From: Streptomyces asoensis
Lineage (GTDB): Bacteria; Actinomycetota; Actinomycetes; Streptomycetales; Streptomycetaceae
DNA length: 64,000 bases
Reading direction: 5' to 3'
NCBI RefSeq assembly: GCF_013085465.1
Contig: NZ_CP049838.1
Span: 1,488,001-1,552,000, forward strand
A program made the position numbers and the translations under genes. Numbering within the stretch: the first letter of the stretch is position 1; each line of letters begins with the position of its first letter. The notes under the pieces were generated by a model that saw only the letters and a program-made list of their open reading frames with translations, did no database searches and was not told the DNA's origin. Of the stretch, positions 53,544 through 63,231 are shown piece after piece.

Positions 53544-56500
53544 CGCCCCCACTTTGGCGTCGCAAAAGCCACCGTGAGTACCCGACAGCGACGGCCTCCG
53601 GAGAGCGTTCGGCAGCCGCGGGCGGCAGCCTAGGTTTTGCCAACACGGGTGACCACAATGTGATTCAGGTCGGACAGGTGGTGACGTACGGGGCAGTGCC
53701 TGTGGCGCGCTCGGCCTACTGGGAGCAGGTACGCCGGATCGCCCCGGAGACCTTGATGGAACGCGAACGCGAACTGGAGGAACTCACCCGGTTCTGCACG
53801 GCCGAGGATGCGCCCTCCTACGGATGGTGGCGGGCCGAGGCCTGGGCGGGGAAGACCGCCCTGCTGGCGTGGTTCGCTCTGCACCCGCCACAGGACGTAC
53901 GGGTGGTGCCGTTCTTCATCACCGCACGGCTTGGTGCACACAACGACCGGCTGGCGTATGTCGATGTTGTTCTGGAGCAGCTGGCCGAACTCATCGGCGA
54001 AGCACTTCCGGCGCATCTGACCGGACCGACGAGAGAAGCGCACCTGCTACGTCTGTACGGCGAAGCGGCACGCACCTGTGCGCAACGCGGACAGCGCTTG
54101 GTTCTGCTGGTGGACGGACTGGACGAGGACCGGACGTGGACCACGAGCCCCGATGCGCACAGCATCGCCAGTCTGCTGCCTGACCGTCTGGAGGCGGGCA
54201 TGCGGGTGATAGTCGCAGGCCGTCCCCATCCGCCGATCCCCAGCGACGTGCCTGCCCACCACCCGCTGCGCCAGACCGGCATCGCACGGCGGATGGACAT
54301 CTCGCGGCATGCCCAGATCATTCGCGAAGAAGCCGAGCGAGAACTGAAAGTGCTGCTGGCCGACAACGGCCTTCAGCACGACTTGCTCGGGCTGGTCACG
54401 GCCGCAGGCGGTGGCTTGACGGCATCGGATCTGGCCGAGCTAAGCGGCGTCACCCCGTATCTGATCAAAGACACCATGCGGAGCCACGCGGGGCGGACCT
54501 TCGCAGTGCGCGAGGGGCATGCTGCGGAAGTTCATCTGCTAGCCCACGAGGAGTTGCAGGACCATGCCACAGAGATGCTGGGCAAGACCGCACTGAGCCG
54601 ATACCAGCGCATGCTGCACGCGTGGGCGGCTGCGTATGCAGCCCGGCGCTGGCCAGCCGAAACCCCCGAGTATCTGTTGCGCGGATACTTCCATATGCTC
54701 AGGGCGGATGGGGACCTCAAGCGGATCATCGCATGCGCGCTGGACGCAGTGCGGCACGACCGCATGCTCGACGTCACCTTCGGTGACGCCGTCGCCTCGG
54801 ACGAAATCCGGATTGCGGAGGAGCTGATCATCGACGCCGGAGTGCCCGACCTGCTGGACATGGTCCGCCTGGCCATCCGTCGTGATGAACTCGATGCCCG
54901 TAATGACCGAGTCAAAAGCACCCTGCCCTGGGCGTGGGCCGCACTCGGCCACGTCCACCGGGCAGAGGCCCTGGCCCGGAGCATCCCGATCCCGGACGAG
55001 CGGGCTCTGGCTCTGGTCCGCGTTGCCGAGGAACTCGTCAAACGGGCTGAGATCGAACAGGCCGTCCCCTTGTTGGAAGAAGCCGAAGTCGTCCTCAGCA
55101 TGGCCGAAGGGGTATGGGAACAGACCGCACCCGCCCTCGCAGGGGCAGTCGCCGCCTGGACACGCATGGGCAGGCTGGAGCGCGCCGAGCGCCTGGTGTC
55201 GACCGTAGGAGACATGTGGGACAGGAGGTGGCTGCTACCTGAGCTGGTCGAGGCGTGGGTCCACGCCGAAGCCTTTCACCGGGCCGAAGCGCTAGCTCTG
55301 GGCGACACAGACCCGGCGGTGAGGACGTTGAGCACGGCGTCCTTGCTCGCCGCCCATGCCGAAACCGGGCACGTCGACGACGCACGGGCACGGGCGCGTG
55401 CCGCGGAACCGGCACACGCCGCTCTTGCCCTCGCCCGGGTCGCCACGGTCCTGCACAGATCGGGGCAACGGGACGCGGCCGAGGTTCTCTGGGTGGAGGC
55501 CGAGCAAAGCCTGTCTGCCTCCGGAGCACCTGCAGAAGTGATCGGCCTGCTGGCAAAAGAAGGTGGGTTCGACCGCGCCCGCAACGCCGCCACGCTCCTC
55601 ACCAACACCGAAGACCGTGACGCTGCCGCGTACCAACTCGTCACCGCGCAAGCCACGGCCGGAGAACACGAAGGCGCCGAAGCGCTTGCGCAAACCATCA
55701 AAAACTCCGACATCCGATCGTCGGCACTGCTGGCAGTCGTCGAGGAACTCGCAAGCTCGGAGGCTTTCGAGCATGGCCAGCGGGTCGCCGATAGCATCAC
55801 CGAGGAGTACCAGCAGCAACTGGCCTACGCCGCCATCGTCGGCGGCCTGGCGGTCGTAGGGGCCTTCGACCAAGCAGAGATATACGCCCGCAGTCATGAT
55901 CATGCCGATGTGCACCCCCCGATGTGCGAGGTCGTCGAGGCACTCGCGGCAGCTGGCAAGTTCGCTAGGGCTGAGGAGCTTGCACGCACCGTCAGGTACA
56001 ACCTGGGACCCTCTGCCCTCGCCCGTGGCGCAGTTGCTGCGGCGTCCGATGGTCACATGCTTCGAGCGGTGGAGTGCCTGTCCAGTGTGGAAGCTGAACT
56101 CCGGAGCCCGCAGCCCCCAGGATTCATGGACCTGACAGAGACGGCTCAGATTATGGCGGACGCTGGGCAGGCCGAGGCCGCGATGGCATTGATTGAAGAC
56201 GCCGAACCCCTCCTGTCTCACTTGGAACCAGTTGGTTCTCCGGTCTTCGAGTCCCATAGGCGAGACATCCTGGTGTCAGCGATGGCGGATGTCCTGGCAG
56301 ACGTGGGCGACATTGACCGCGCGGAGGCGTTGCTGCGCCAGACCGGTGGGGGCCACGGTGTGGTGCGGACATGGCAGGCCATTCTCAGGCGACTGATCCG
56401 CGACGGCGAGTTCGATCGGGCCGAGGCTCTGGTGAACTCGGTTGACGACGAGATCGATGACGTGCTGCGGGCCGATGCCGCCGTCGAACTGGCACGGGCG

Positions 56501-57187
56501 AGTGCGTTCGACAGGGCAGTGGTTTTGGCTGTCAAGGTGCGCCGACCGGACCCGCGTCTCCATGTGTGGGTAGGGCTGGCGGCGGCGCTCGCGTCTGCAG
56601 GCGACACACAGGGAGCGCGGTCCGCTCTTGCAGAAGCCGAGGCCGTCCGGACAGACAGTCCCATGCCGCTAGTGGTGGGCGGCAACCTCTTCAAGGCGTA
56701 TGCAATGGTGGGAGAGGACGAGAAGGCCGACCAGGTACTTGAGGGCGTAGCAGCCCACGCGGATCGGGCGCCAGCCTTCTGCGGCGGCCTGGTAAAAGCC
56801 CTGGTGGAGCTGGAGCAGTACGACCGGGCCGCAGACTTCGTCCGAGACATCACTTCGCGGGGAGACCATGAGTTTTTGCAGGTCGACCTTGTCAAGGCGC
56901 TCGTCGCGGCGCACGAATACAGCAGAGCGGAAGAGGCGGCCCGCAACATCCCGGCCGCGGGTAGCAACGGAGTACGGTCCGCAGTCAGCCTCGCTCCCGT
57001 TGCCGGTCCTTCCCGTGGTCGTGTCCTGGCCGCTCGAGCCCTGCAAAGCGGGGCTTTGCACGAGGCACTGCCCGCAGTGCTGCAACTCGATCCCAAAGCT
57101 GCGGCTCTCGTCGTCGAGTCTCTCCGCTCCCGTAAAGCAAGCTCTCCCGCCGCAGCCGTCACCGGCGACGGAGCCACGGCAGGTTAA
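53540..57187 (+). CDS. STAND-type NTPase with helical repeats
   Basis: A 1215-residue multidomain protein. Residues 22-46 hold the shared motif plus extension, AAAGGSLGFANTGDHNVIQV; within it, Ile42-Gln-Val-Gly45 matches the RHIM core pattern [IV]Q[VIL]G. An NTPase domain follows: P-loop AEAWAGKT (99-106, with Ala for the first Gly) and Walker B LVLLVDGLDED. Then a winged-helix-like segment and about 750 residues of TPR-like repeats (for example FDRAEALVNSVDDEIDDVLR, LARAGKFARAEELAR type units). The C-terminus again ends AAAVTGDGATAG. This is the architecture of signal-transduction NTPases that oligomerise on sensing a ligand, often in defence or programmed-cell-death systems. Effector function is presumably in a partner. 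Codons are less GC-biased than the backbone. Confidence 0.85.
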   Translation: MTPPLWRRKSHREYPTATASGERSAAAGGSLGFANTGDHNVIQVGQVVTYGAVPVARSAYWEQVRRIAPETLMERERELEELTRFCTAEDAPSYGWWRAEAWAGKTALLAWFALHPPQDVRVVPFFITARLGAHNDRLAYVDVVLEQLAELIGEALPAHLTGPTREAHLLRLYGEAARTCAQRGQRLVLLVDGLDEDRTWTTSPDAHSIASLLPDRLEAGMRVIVAGRPHPPIPSDVPAHHPLRQTGIARRMDISRHAQIIREEAERELKVLLADNGLQHDLLGLVTAAGGGLTASDLAELSGVTPYLIKDTMRSHAGRTFAVREGHAAEVHLLAHEELQDHATEMLGKTALSRYQRMLHAWAAAYAARRWPAETPEYLLRGYFHMLRADGDLKRIIACALDAVRHDRMLDVTFGDAVASDEIRIAEELIIDAGVPDLLDMVRLAIRRDELDARNDRVKSTLPWAWAALGHVHRAEALARSIPIPDERALALVRVAEELVKRAEIEQAVPLLEEAEVVLSMAEGVWEQTAPALAGAVAAWTRMGRLERAERLVSTVGDMWDRRWLLPELVEAWVHAEAFHRAEALALGDTDPAVRTLSTASLLAAHAETGHVDDARARARAAEPAHAALALARVATVLHRSGQRDAAEVLWVEAEQSLSASGAPAEVIGLLAKEGGFDRARNAATLLTNTEDRDAAAYQLVTAQATAGEHEGAEALAQTIKNSDIRSSALLAVVEELASSEAFEHGQRVADSITEEYQQQLAYAAIVGGLAVVGAFDQAEIYARSHDHADVHPPMCEVVEALAAAGKFARAEELARTVRYNLGPSALARGAVAAASDGHMLRAVECLSSVEAELRSPQPPGFMDLTETAQIMADAGQAEAAMALIEDAEPLLSHLEPVGSPVFESHRRDILVSAMADVLADVGDIDRAEALLRQTGGGHGVVRTWQAILRRLIRDGEFDRAEALVNSVDDEIDDVLRADAAVELARASAFDRAVVLAVKVRRPDPRLHVWVGLAAALASAGDTQGARSALAEAEAVRTDSPMPLVVGGNLFKAYAMVGEDEKADQVLEGVAAHADRAPAFCGGLVKALVELEQYDRAADFVRDITSRGDHEFLQVDLVKALVAAHEYSRAEEAARNIPAAGSNGVRSAVSLAPVAGPSRGRVLAARALQSGALHEALPAVLQLDPKAAALVVESLRSRKASSPAAAVTGDGATAG

Positions 57188-57747
57188 CGGCCAGCTCAGC
57201 TTCTGCACAGCTGCCGCCCAGCCATCGAAGAGTCCATCGGCTACCCGTCTGACGTCGCGGCCGAGGCGTGGTTCTGTCCGAACCCGGCCGTACTTTCGCA
57301 GCCACTGGACCGGCCGACCAGCCAATGGAGGTCCAGCACCTTGAGATCCCCGATCGACGCGCCCTAGGGACCTCTTGCCCGCAGACATCCTGACCAACAG
57401 GCTGCCAAGCAACATCTTCTGCCGGCGTTGCCGCGGTTGGCGCGGCCGGACATCGCCCTACAGTCGTGCTCCACCCGGTTCCGCCACACACCCGGCCGAT
57501 TGCTGCGGCCGCCCGGTCCGCCAGGACCATGCCTACGCCTACGCCTACGCCGCCAAGAAGGCCGGCATCGACGTGACGGTGGAAGCACCACCTGGGAGGT
57601 CATCGAGCCGCGGATGAAGAACGACGCGGTCCTCGCCGGCTTCGGCAGCACCGGCGACCACTGGCAGGGCTGACCACGCAGCTGGAACTGCACGAGCACG
57701 GCTCGCGAGCGGCCCGTGGTGGAACATCGAGGACCGGCACCGAAGAA
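57188..57747. other. Spacer without intact gene
   Basis: About 560 bp in which no frame shows a coherent protein. A short tandem cctacg repeat is at 57532-57551, and a segment encoding AAKKAGIDVTVEA has a faint resemblance to the C-terminal region of an alpha/beta hydrolase, but is too short to call. Together with the truncated permease after it, this looks like decayed sequence at the edge of the island. Confidence 0.45.
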
Positions 57748-58299
57748 GTGACCACCGCCTCCCTGCCCTGGGGTGCGATGGCCCGGCTGGCGGGACGGCG
57801 GACCCTGTTCGCCGTCCCCGTCCTCCTCGTCGTCGCCTTCGGTGTATTCGCCATCGCCGCCGCCTCCCCCTTCGATCCCGTCAAGGCGTACGCCGGCACG
57901 GGCGCACTCGGCGCCGACCAGGAAACGCTGGACCGGCTCCGGGACAACCTCGGAGTGGACCAGTCCGTCGCCGTGCGATGGCGGCAGGGGCTGACCGCCG
58001 CGCTCTCCGGCGACCTCGGCCAGCCCAGCGTCATGCGGCAGCCGGTGGCCCAGGTCATCGGCGAACGCCTCGTGTGCTCCTCCCTGTTGTGCGCCGTCGC
58101 GTTTATCGTCGCCGTGCTGGTCGGCACGCCGCTCGGGGTGCTCGCGCCCGCCGCCCGCCGCCCCGGATCGTGGTTCGACCGGACCGTCACCTCGCTCTCC
58201 TACTCCCTCTACTCCCTCTACTGCCTCGAAGTGGCACCCGTGTTCTGGATCGCGCTGCTCGTCGTGCGGCGAGGCCGGTTCGAGCGGATTGGGGAGTGA
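57748..58299 (+). pseudogene. Truncated OppB-type ABC permease
   Basis: A 183-residue N-terminal half of a dipeptide/nickel-type permease. The first transmembrane segment (TLFAVPVLLVVAFGVFAIA), the periplasmic segment (TLDRLRDNLGVDQSVAVRW, SGDLGQPSVMRQPVAQVI) and the second and third helices are normal. It ends VFWIALLVVRRGRFERIGE, where full-length proteins (about 310-330 residues) continue with the EAA loop and three more helices. No partner permease, ATPase or binding protein is adjacent, so it is probably non-functional. GTG 57748 has no good ribosome site. Confidence 0.7.
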
Positions 58300-58412
58300 G
58301 GGGCGCGCGTAGGGCTATGCAGCTCCGGATCGGTCGGGCGACGCATTCCACCTCCCCGCTTCGCCCGGACCCCGCGGAACTCAGGAACTTCCCGCGATCT
58401 GGAGGCCCGGCG

Positions 58413-58595
58413 ATGATCTGGATTCTTCTCCTTCTGCTGATCCTGGTGGTGTTCGGGTTCGGCTTCACCATGCAGGCCCCTTGGTGGGTCGCCGCCGTAC
58501 TCCTGGTCGTCTGGATCGTCGGCTTCGCGATGCGCGGGCACGGCGGTGGCGGGCACGGCGGTGGCGGCCGCCGGTACGGCCGCAGTCGCAGGTAG
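58413..58595 (+). CDS. Small hydrophobic protein
   Basis: A 60-residue protein with two closely spaced membrane helices (IWILLLLLILVVFGFGFTM and WWVAAVLLVVWIVGFAM), then a Gly/His/Arg tail (GHGGGGHGGGGRRYGRSRR). GGAGG lies 7 bases before the ATG, supporting translation. Short proteins of this kind (hydrophobic, Gly-rich basic tail) are common in streptomycetes and of unknown function. Confidence 0.8.
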   Translation: MIWILLLLLILVVFGFGFTMQAPWWVAAVLLVVWIVGFAMRGHGGGGHGGGGRRYGRSRR

Positions 58596-58796
58596 TCCGC
58601 ACCAGGCGTGCCCCCCTTGGGAGTTGCGGCCTGTATGGCCATCACGCACGAGAGCCCATCCAGCGAATGAGCAGAGGACAGCCATGAGCCGAGAGCCAGA
58701 GAAGGCCGCCCTGCTACGCGCGGTCCCGTAACGGTGGGGGGCTTCCCACGACTGTTCGCGGAGAGCCCCCGCAGTGTCACCGCTGTCGGCAGCCGC

Positions 58797-60080
58797 TCAG
58801 CGCAGGCGGTCCTTGGCCTTGTAGTAGGCGCCGCCGAACGGCAGGAACCAGGGGGTGCCGTTGTAGAAGGGGACGGGGACCTTGGGGAAGCCGAGGCCGC
58901 GCAGGGGGTTGGCCTCCGGCCTGCCGTCCATCATCTCGGCGACGGCGCGGCCCATGTAGGTGGCCATCTGGACGCCGTGGCCGCAGTAGCCCATGGAGTA
59001 GTACAGGCCGTTGACCTCGCCCGCGTGCGGGAGGCGGTCCCAGGAGAAGCCGACCATGCCGCCCCACACGTAGTCGACGCGGACGCCCGCCAGTTGCGGG
59101 AAGATCTCCGTCATCTCCTGCTTCAGGATGTCGCCGCTCTTGACGTCGGAGGCGGGGTTGGAGGGGGCGAAGCGGGCCCGGCCGCCGAAGGCGAGACGGT
59201 TGTCGGGGGTGAGGCGGAGGTAGTGGCCGACGTTCTTGGAGTCGACCACCAGGCGGGCGTTGGGGATCAGTTCCTTGGCGCGCGCCTCACCGAGCGGCTC
59301 GGTGACGATGATGAAGCTGCCGACGTTGATCAGCCGCTTGCGGAACCAGGGCAGCGCCTTGTCGGTGTAGGCGTCCGTGGCGGCCATGACCTGCTTGGCG
59401 CGGATCGTGCCGTGCAGGGTCTCCACGAGGAAACCGCCGCCGGAGAGGCGGGTGAGCCCGGTGGCCGCGTTGCGTTCGTGGATCTCCGCGCCGGCGCGTT
59501 CGGCGGCTTCCGCGAGGCCGTGGACGTACTTGCCCACGTGCAGGGCCGCGCTCAGCGGATCGAGCAGGGCGCCGTGGTAGTAGTCCGAGCCCAGCTCCGA
59601 CTTCAGCTCGCTCCGTGTGAGGAGCTGGGTCTTGTGGTCGAAGTTCTCGGCCAGGTCGCGCTGGGTGGCCTTCATCGACTCGAAGTGCTGGGGCTTGAAG
59701 GCGACCCCGAGGCGGCCGGAGCGGTGGAAGTCGCAGTCGATCTTCTCGGCGTGGGTGAGCTCCTCGACGACGTCGACCGCCTCGCGGAAGGCGTCGTACA
59801 GCTCGCGGGCGCGCTCCTGGCCGAAGCGCTTACGGGCCTCGCCGACACCGATGGTGATGCCCTGGGTGCACATGCTGCCGTTGCGCCCGGAGGCGCCGGA
59901 GCCGACCTTGTCCTTCTCGACGAGGACGACCCGGGCGCCCTTGCGGGCGGCGTGGTAGGCGGTGGACAGGCCGGTGAGGCCGCCGCCGATGACCACCACG
60001 TCCGCCTCGTCGGGCAGGTCCTTGCCGGACCGGTCGGGCAGGGCGGGGGCTGTGTCGAGCCAGTAGGGGATCTGCTTCAT
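58797..60080 (-). CDS. FAD-dependent amine/amino-acid oxidase (DAO family)
   Basis: A 427-residue flavoprotein. The dinucleotide-binding region is ADVVVIGGGLTGLSTAYHAA followed by VVLVEKDKVGSGASGRNG; the C-terminal FAD-contact segment is GLYYSMGYCGHGVQMATYMG. Its start (KQIPYWLDTAPALP) and architecture resemble gamma-glutamylputrescine oxidases (PuuB), so oxidation of a primary or secondary amine is likely. ATG 60080 has AGAGGA upstream. Last gene of the right-end catabolic operon, 50 bp downstream of the HAD gene. Confidence 0.9.
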   Translation of the reverse strand: MKQIPYWLDTAPALPDRSGKDLPDEADVVVIGGGLTGLSTAYHAARKGARVVLVEKDKVGSGASGRNGSMCTQGITIGVGEARKRFGQERARELYDAFREAVDVVEELTHAEKIDCDFHRSGRLGVAFKPQHFESMKATQRDLAENFDHKTQLLTRSELKSELGSDYYHGALLDPLSAALHVGKYVHGLAEAAERAGAEIHERNAATGLTRLSGGGFLVETLHGTIRAKQVMAATDAYTDKALPWFRKRLINVGSFIIVTEPLGEARAKELIPNARLVVDSKNVGHYLRLTPDNRLAFGGRARFAPSNPASDVKSGDILKQEMTEIFPQLAGVRVDYVWGGMVGFSWDRLPHAGEVNGLYYSMGYCGHGVQMATYMGRAVAEMMDGRPEANPLRGLGFPKVPVPFYNGTPWFLPFGGAYYKAKDRLR

Positions 60081-60130
60081 GGCGTGCGTCCTCTGTGTTC
60101 TCTGTCCTGTGTCGCCGTGTAGCCGTGATG

Positions 60131-60796
60131 TCAGCAGCCGAGCAGCTTGGGCAGGCCCGACAGGTCGGTCAGCTCGTCGTAGGGCTGGTAGTCGGCGCTG
60201 CCGGGGCGGCCGTAGCGGTTGATCCACACGCGGCGCTTCAGACCGAGGTCGCGGGTGGGGATGTGGTCGTACTCCCAGCCCTGGGCGGTGTGGATGACCT
60301 GGGACGGCTCGACGCCCATGGTCTTGAAGGCGTGCTCGAAGGTCTGCCGGTCCGGCTTGTACGCCCCGGCCTGCTCAGCCGTGATGACGTAGTCGAACTC
60401 GACGCCGATGTTCTCGACGTTGCGCGCGATCAGGTTGTCGTCGCTGTTGGTGATGATGGCGATCTCGTACTTGCTCTTCAGTGCGCGCAGGGCGTCCGGG
60501 ACCTCCGGGAAGGGGCCGAAGGTGGGGACGGCCTCGACGAGGGCGTCGCCGTCGGAGGTGCGGTATTCCAGGCCGTGGAGGCGCATGGCCATCCGAAGGC
60601 TGGAGTGCAGGATCTCGTGGTAGGGGCGGTATGCCTCCAGGACGGCCTGGAAGCGCATGACGCGGAAGTCGTCGAGGAACTCGTCGACGTCCAGGTTGTC
60701 CAGGTCCAGCCGGTCGGAGAGGACCTTGAGGGTGGTCGGGCCGAGCTGGAAGTCGACCAGGGTGCCGTAGGCGTCGAAGGTGACGATCTGTCGCAT
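60131..60796 (-). CDS. HAD-superfamily hydrolase (haloacid dehalogenase type II)
   Basis: A 221-residue HAD enzyme: nucleophile Asp in VTFDAYGTLVDF, second-motif Ser in IAIITNSDDNLI, Lys in AGAYKPDRQTFEHA, and the acidic GWEYDHIPTRDLG. Such proteins are labelled L-2-haloacid dehalogenase but here may be phosphatase-like; the operon (oxidases, dehydrogenases, deacylase) suggests a role in an amine or amide catabolic pathway. ATG 60796 is preferred to TTG 60805 because the latter abuts the only GAGG. Confidence 0.85.
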   Translation of the reverse strand: MRQIVTFDAYGTLVDFQLGPTTLKVLSDRLDLDNLDVDEFLDDFRVMRFQAVLEAYRPYHEILHSSLRMAMRLHGLEYRTSDGDALVEAVPTFGPFPEVPDALRALKSKYEIAIITNSDDNLIARNVENIGVEFDYVITAEQAGAYKPDRQTFEHAFKTMGVEPSQVIHTAQGWEYDHIPTRDLGLKRRVWINRYGRPGSADYQPYDELTDLSGLPKLLGC

Positions 60797-60841
60797 GGTG
60801 TTCAACCTCGGTTTCCGGTTCTTACAGGGAGAGGGGGAGGG

Positions 60842-61780
60842 TCAGACGATCCGCTCGCCGGGGGTGACGATCGCGTCGAGTGCGGCCAGGTCGGCCGCGT
60901 CGGGGAGCCAGTCGGCAGCCGCCGCGTTGGCGGTGACCTGTTCGGGGGTCATCGCGCCGCAGATGACCGAGCCGACGGCGGGCAGGGCGGCAAGTCCGCC
61001 CACCGCGACCTGGAGGAGGGTCAGGCCACGCTCGGTGGCGTACGACGTGAGCGCCTCGACCCGGTCGAGGGCCGCGTCGGTCAGCCAGCCCTGCCGCCAG
61101 GACAGGCGGCTGCCGGGCGGGGGCTGTTCGCCGCGCCGGTACTTGCCGCTGAGCAGGCCGTTGGCCAGCGGGTAGTAGGGCAGCAGGCCGACGCCGGCGC
61201 TCAGGCAGGCGGGGATCAGGTCGTTCTCCGCGCCGCGGTCGAGCAGGTGGTAGCGGGCCTGGGTGCTGACGAAGGCCTCGGACAGGTCCTCGGCCGGAAG
61301 GTTGGAGCAGCCGATGTGACCGATCTTGCCCTCGTCGACCAGTTCCCGCAGGGCGGCCACGGTCTCGTCGAGCGGGGTGACGCCGTCCGGCTCGTGGTAC
61401 TGGTACAGGTCGACACGGTCGGTGCCCAGGCGGCGCAACGACGCCTCCACGGCGTGGCGGATGTAGCCGCGGGCGCCTCGCGGGCCGTACAGATCGGCTT
61501 CCCGGCTCATCTCCATGCCGAACTTGGTGGCGAGGACGACCTCGTCGCGGTGGCCCTTGAGGGCGGCTCCGAGGAGGCGTTCACCGTCACCGCGCACTCC
61601 GCCCCGGTCACCGAACCCGCCGTACGTGTCGGCTGTGTCGAACAGGGTGATCCCGGCGTCGATGGCCGCGTGGACGACGGCCTTCGTGCCCTCCTCGTCG
61701 AGACGGGAACCGAAGTTGTTGCCACCGACGCCCACCACCGAGACGGCCGGCCCGCGTTCACCGAGCGTGCGGTACCTCAT
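60842..61780 (-). CDS. Aldo/keto reductase
   Basis: A 312-residue NADPH-dependent reductase. The catalytic set is visible: Asp in TLFDTADTYGG, Lys in VVLATKFGME and His in LYQYHEPDG, with VICGAMTPEQV at the cofactor end. The ATG overlaps the aldehyde dehydrogenase stop (ATGA). Substrate unknown. Confidence 0.9.
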   Translation of the reverse strand: MRYRTLGERGPAVSVVGVGGNNFGSRLDEEGTKAVVHAAIDAGITLFDTADTYGGFGDRGGVRGDGERLLGAALKGHRDEVVLATKFGMEMSREADLYGPRGARGYIRHAVEASLRRLGTDRVDLYQYHEPDGVTPLDETVAALRELVDEGKIGHIGCSNLPAEDLSEAFVSTQARYHLLDRGAENDLIPACLSAGVGLLPYYPLANGLLSGKYRRGEQPPPGSRLSWRQGWLTDAALDRVEALTSYATERGLTLLQVAVGGLAALPAVGSVICGAMTPEQVTANAAAADWLPDAADLAALDAIVTPGERIV

Positions 61781-63231
61781 GACCGGCTCCCGAATCCGAT
61801 GCAGACGTTCTTGGTCTGCGTGTAGCTCGCCAGCGCCTCCAGGCCCTTCTCTCGGCCCCAGCCGCTGTGTTTGTAGCCGCCGAAGGGCAGCTCGACGCCG
61901 GTGCCGACGCCGGTGGCGTTGACGTAGACCTGGCCGGCCCGGACGCCCTCGGCCAGGCGCATCGCCTTGTCGATGTCGCGGGTCCAGACGTACGAGGCGA
62001 GGCCGTACGGACTGTCGTTGGCGATCTCCAGTGCCTGGTCCGCGTGGTCGAAGTCGATGACGGTGATGACGGGGCCGAAGATTTCCTCGCGGGCGCAACG
62101 GGCGTCGTTCGTCAGGCCGGTCAGGACGGTCGGCTCCACGTAGTAGCCATCCGCCAGCTCCGGGTCGGAGGGTGCGCCGCCGCCCACGCGGACCGTCGCG
62201 CCTTCCTGCCGTGCCAGATCCAGGTAGCCCAGGACCCGGTCGCGTTGCCGGGCGGCGACCAGCGGGCCGATGTCCGGATCCGTCAGGCCGGGGCCGACGC
62301 GCAAGGTGGCGATCTTCTCGACCAGCCGGTCCAGGAACTCCTCGGCGCCACGCTGGAGGAGCAGCCTCGTCCCCGCCGAGCACATCTGTCCGGCGTTGCT
62401 GAACGACGCGCCCAGGATCGCCTTCAGCGCCAGGTCGAAGTCGGCGTCGGCGAAGACGACGATCGGCGACTTGCCGCCCAACTCTGTGACTGCCGGCACC
62501 ACGTTGGCGGCGGCCGCCTGGGCGACCTTGATGCCGGTGGGCACGGAACCGGTGAAGGTGATCTGGTCGATGGCCGGGTGCCCGGCGAGGGCCGCCCCGG
62601 TCTCGCCGTCGCCGGGGACGACGTTGAGGACGCCCGGTGGGAGACCGCACTCGAGCGCGATCCGTCCGATCTCCAGCGGGGTGATGGGCGCCTCGGGGGA
62701 GGGCTTGAGCACCACCGTGCAGCCCGCGGCCAGGGCGGGGGCGGAGCCCCTCGCGGTGTTCTGGAGCGGGTAGTTGAAGGGGATGATCTGCCCGGAGACG
62801 CCGATCGGCTCGCGAACGGTGTAGTCGATCAGACCGGGGCCGAGGGGAATCGTCGTGCCGCCGAGCTTGTCGGCGACGCCCGCGTAGAACTCGAAGTAGC
62901 GGGCGGCGGCCTCGACATCGGCCTTGGCCTGGCCGAGCGGCTTGCCGACGTCCTGGCTCTCCAGACGGGCCAGGCGTTCGCCCTGGTAACGGATCGCCTC
63001 GGCGATCCGGTACAGGATCCTGCCCCGGTCGGCGGCGCGCATCCGCGCCCACTCGGGGGCTGTGAGGGCTGTCCTCGCGGCGCCCACCGCCTGGTCGACG
63101 TCCGCCGGGCCGGCGAGCGCCACTTGGGCGATGGCCGTGCCGTCCGAGGGGTCGAGAACGGTGAAGGTGCGGCCGTCGGCGGCGGGGACCTGTTTGCCGT
63201 CGACGAGGAGCAACCGCGTGTCGCTGCTCAT
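61777..63231 (-). CDS. NAD-dependent aldehyde dehydrogenase
   Basis: A 484-residue ALDH of the betaine-aldehyde or semialdehyde type. The catalytic Glu is in TELGGKSPIVVF and the catalytic Cys in SNAGQMCSAGTRLL; cofactor motifs IIPFNYPLQNTARG and ITFTGSVPTGIKVA are present. It overlaps both neighbours by ATGA. A likely role is oxidising the aldehyde generated by the FAD oxidase. Confidence 0.94.
   Translation of the reverse strand: MSSDTRLLLVDGKQVPAADGRTFTVLDPSDGTAIAQVALAGPADVDQAVGAARTALTAPEWARMRAADRGRILYRIAEAIRYQGERLARLESQDVGKPLGQAKADVEAAARYFEFYAGVADKLGGTTIPLGPGLIDYTVREPIGVSGQIIPFNYPLQNTARGSAPALAAGCTVVLKPSPEAPITPLEIGRIALECGLPPGVLNVVPGDGETGAALAGHPAIDQITFTGSVPTGIKVAQAAAANVVPAVTELGGKSPIVVFADADFDLALKAILGASFSNAGQMCSAGTRLLLQRGAEEFLDRLVEKIATLRVGPGLTDPDIGPLVAARQRDRVLGYLDLARQEGATVRVGGGAPSDPELADGYYVEPTVLTGLTNDARCAREEIFGPVITVIDFDHADQALEIANDSPYGLASYVWTRDIDKAMRLAEGVRAGQVYVNATGVGTGVELPFGGYKHSGWGREKGLEALASYTQTKNVCIGFGSRS

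Noticed and set aside
57375..57673. Short open frames in the spacer after the STAND gene
   Set aside because: Translations are Arg/Pro/Cys-rich with no coherent family match in any frame; only a faint hydrolase-like segment.
58684..58731. 15-codon open frame (MSREPEKAALLRAVP)
   Set aside because: GAGGACA lies upstream, but nothing else supports it; likely chance or a gene remnant between convergent genes.
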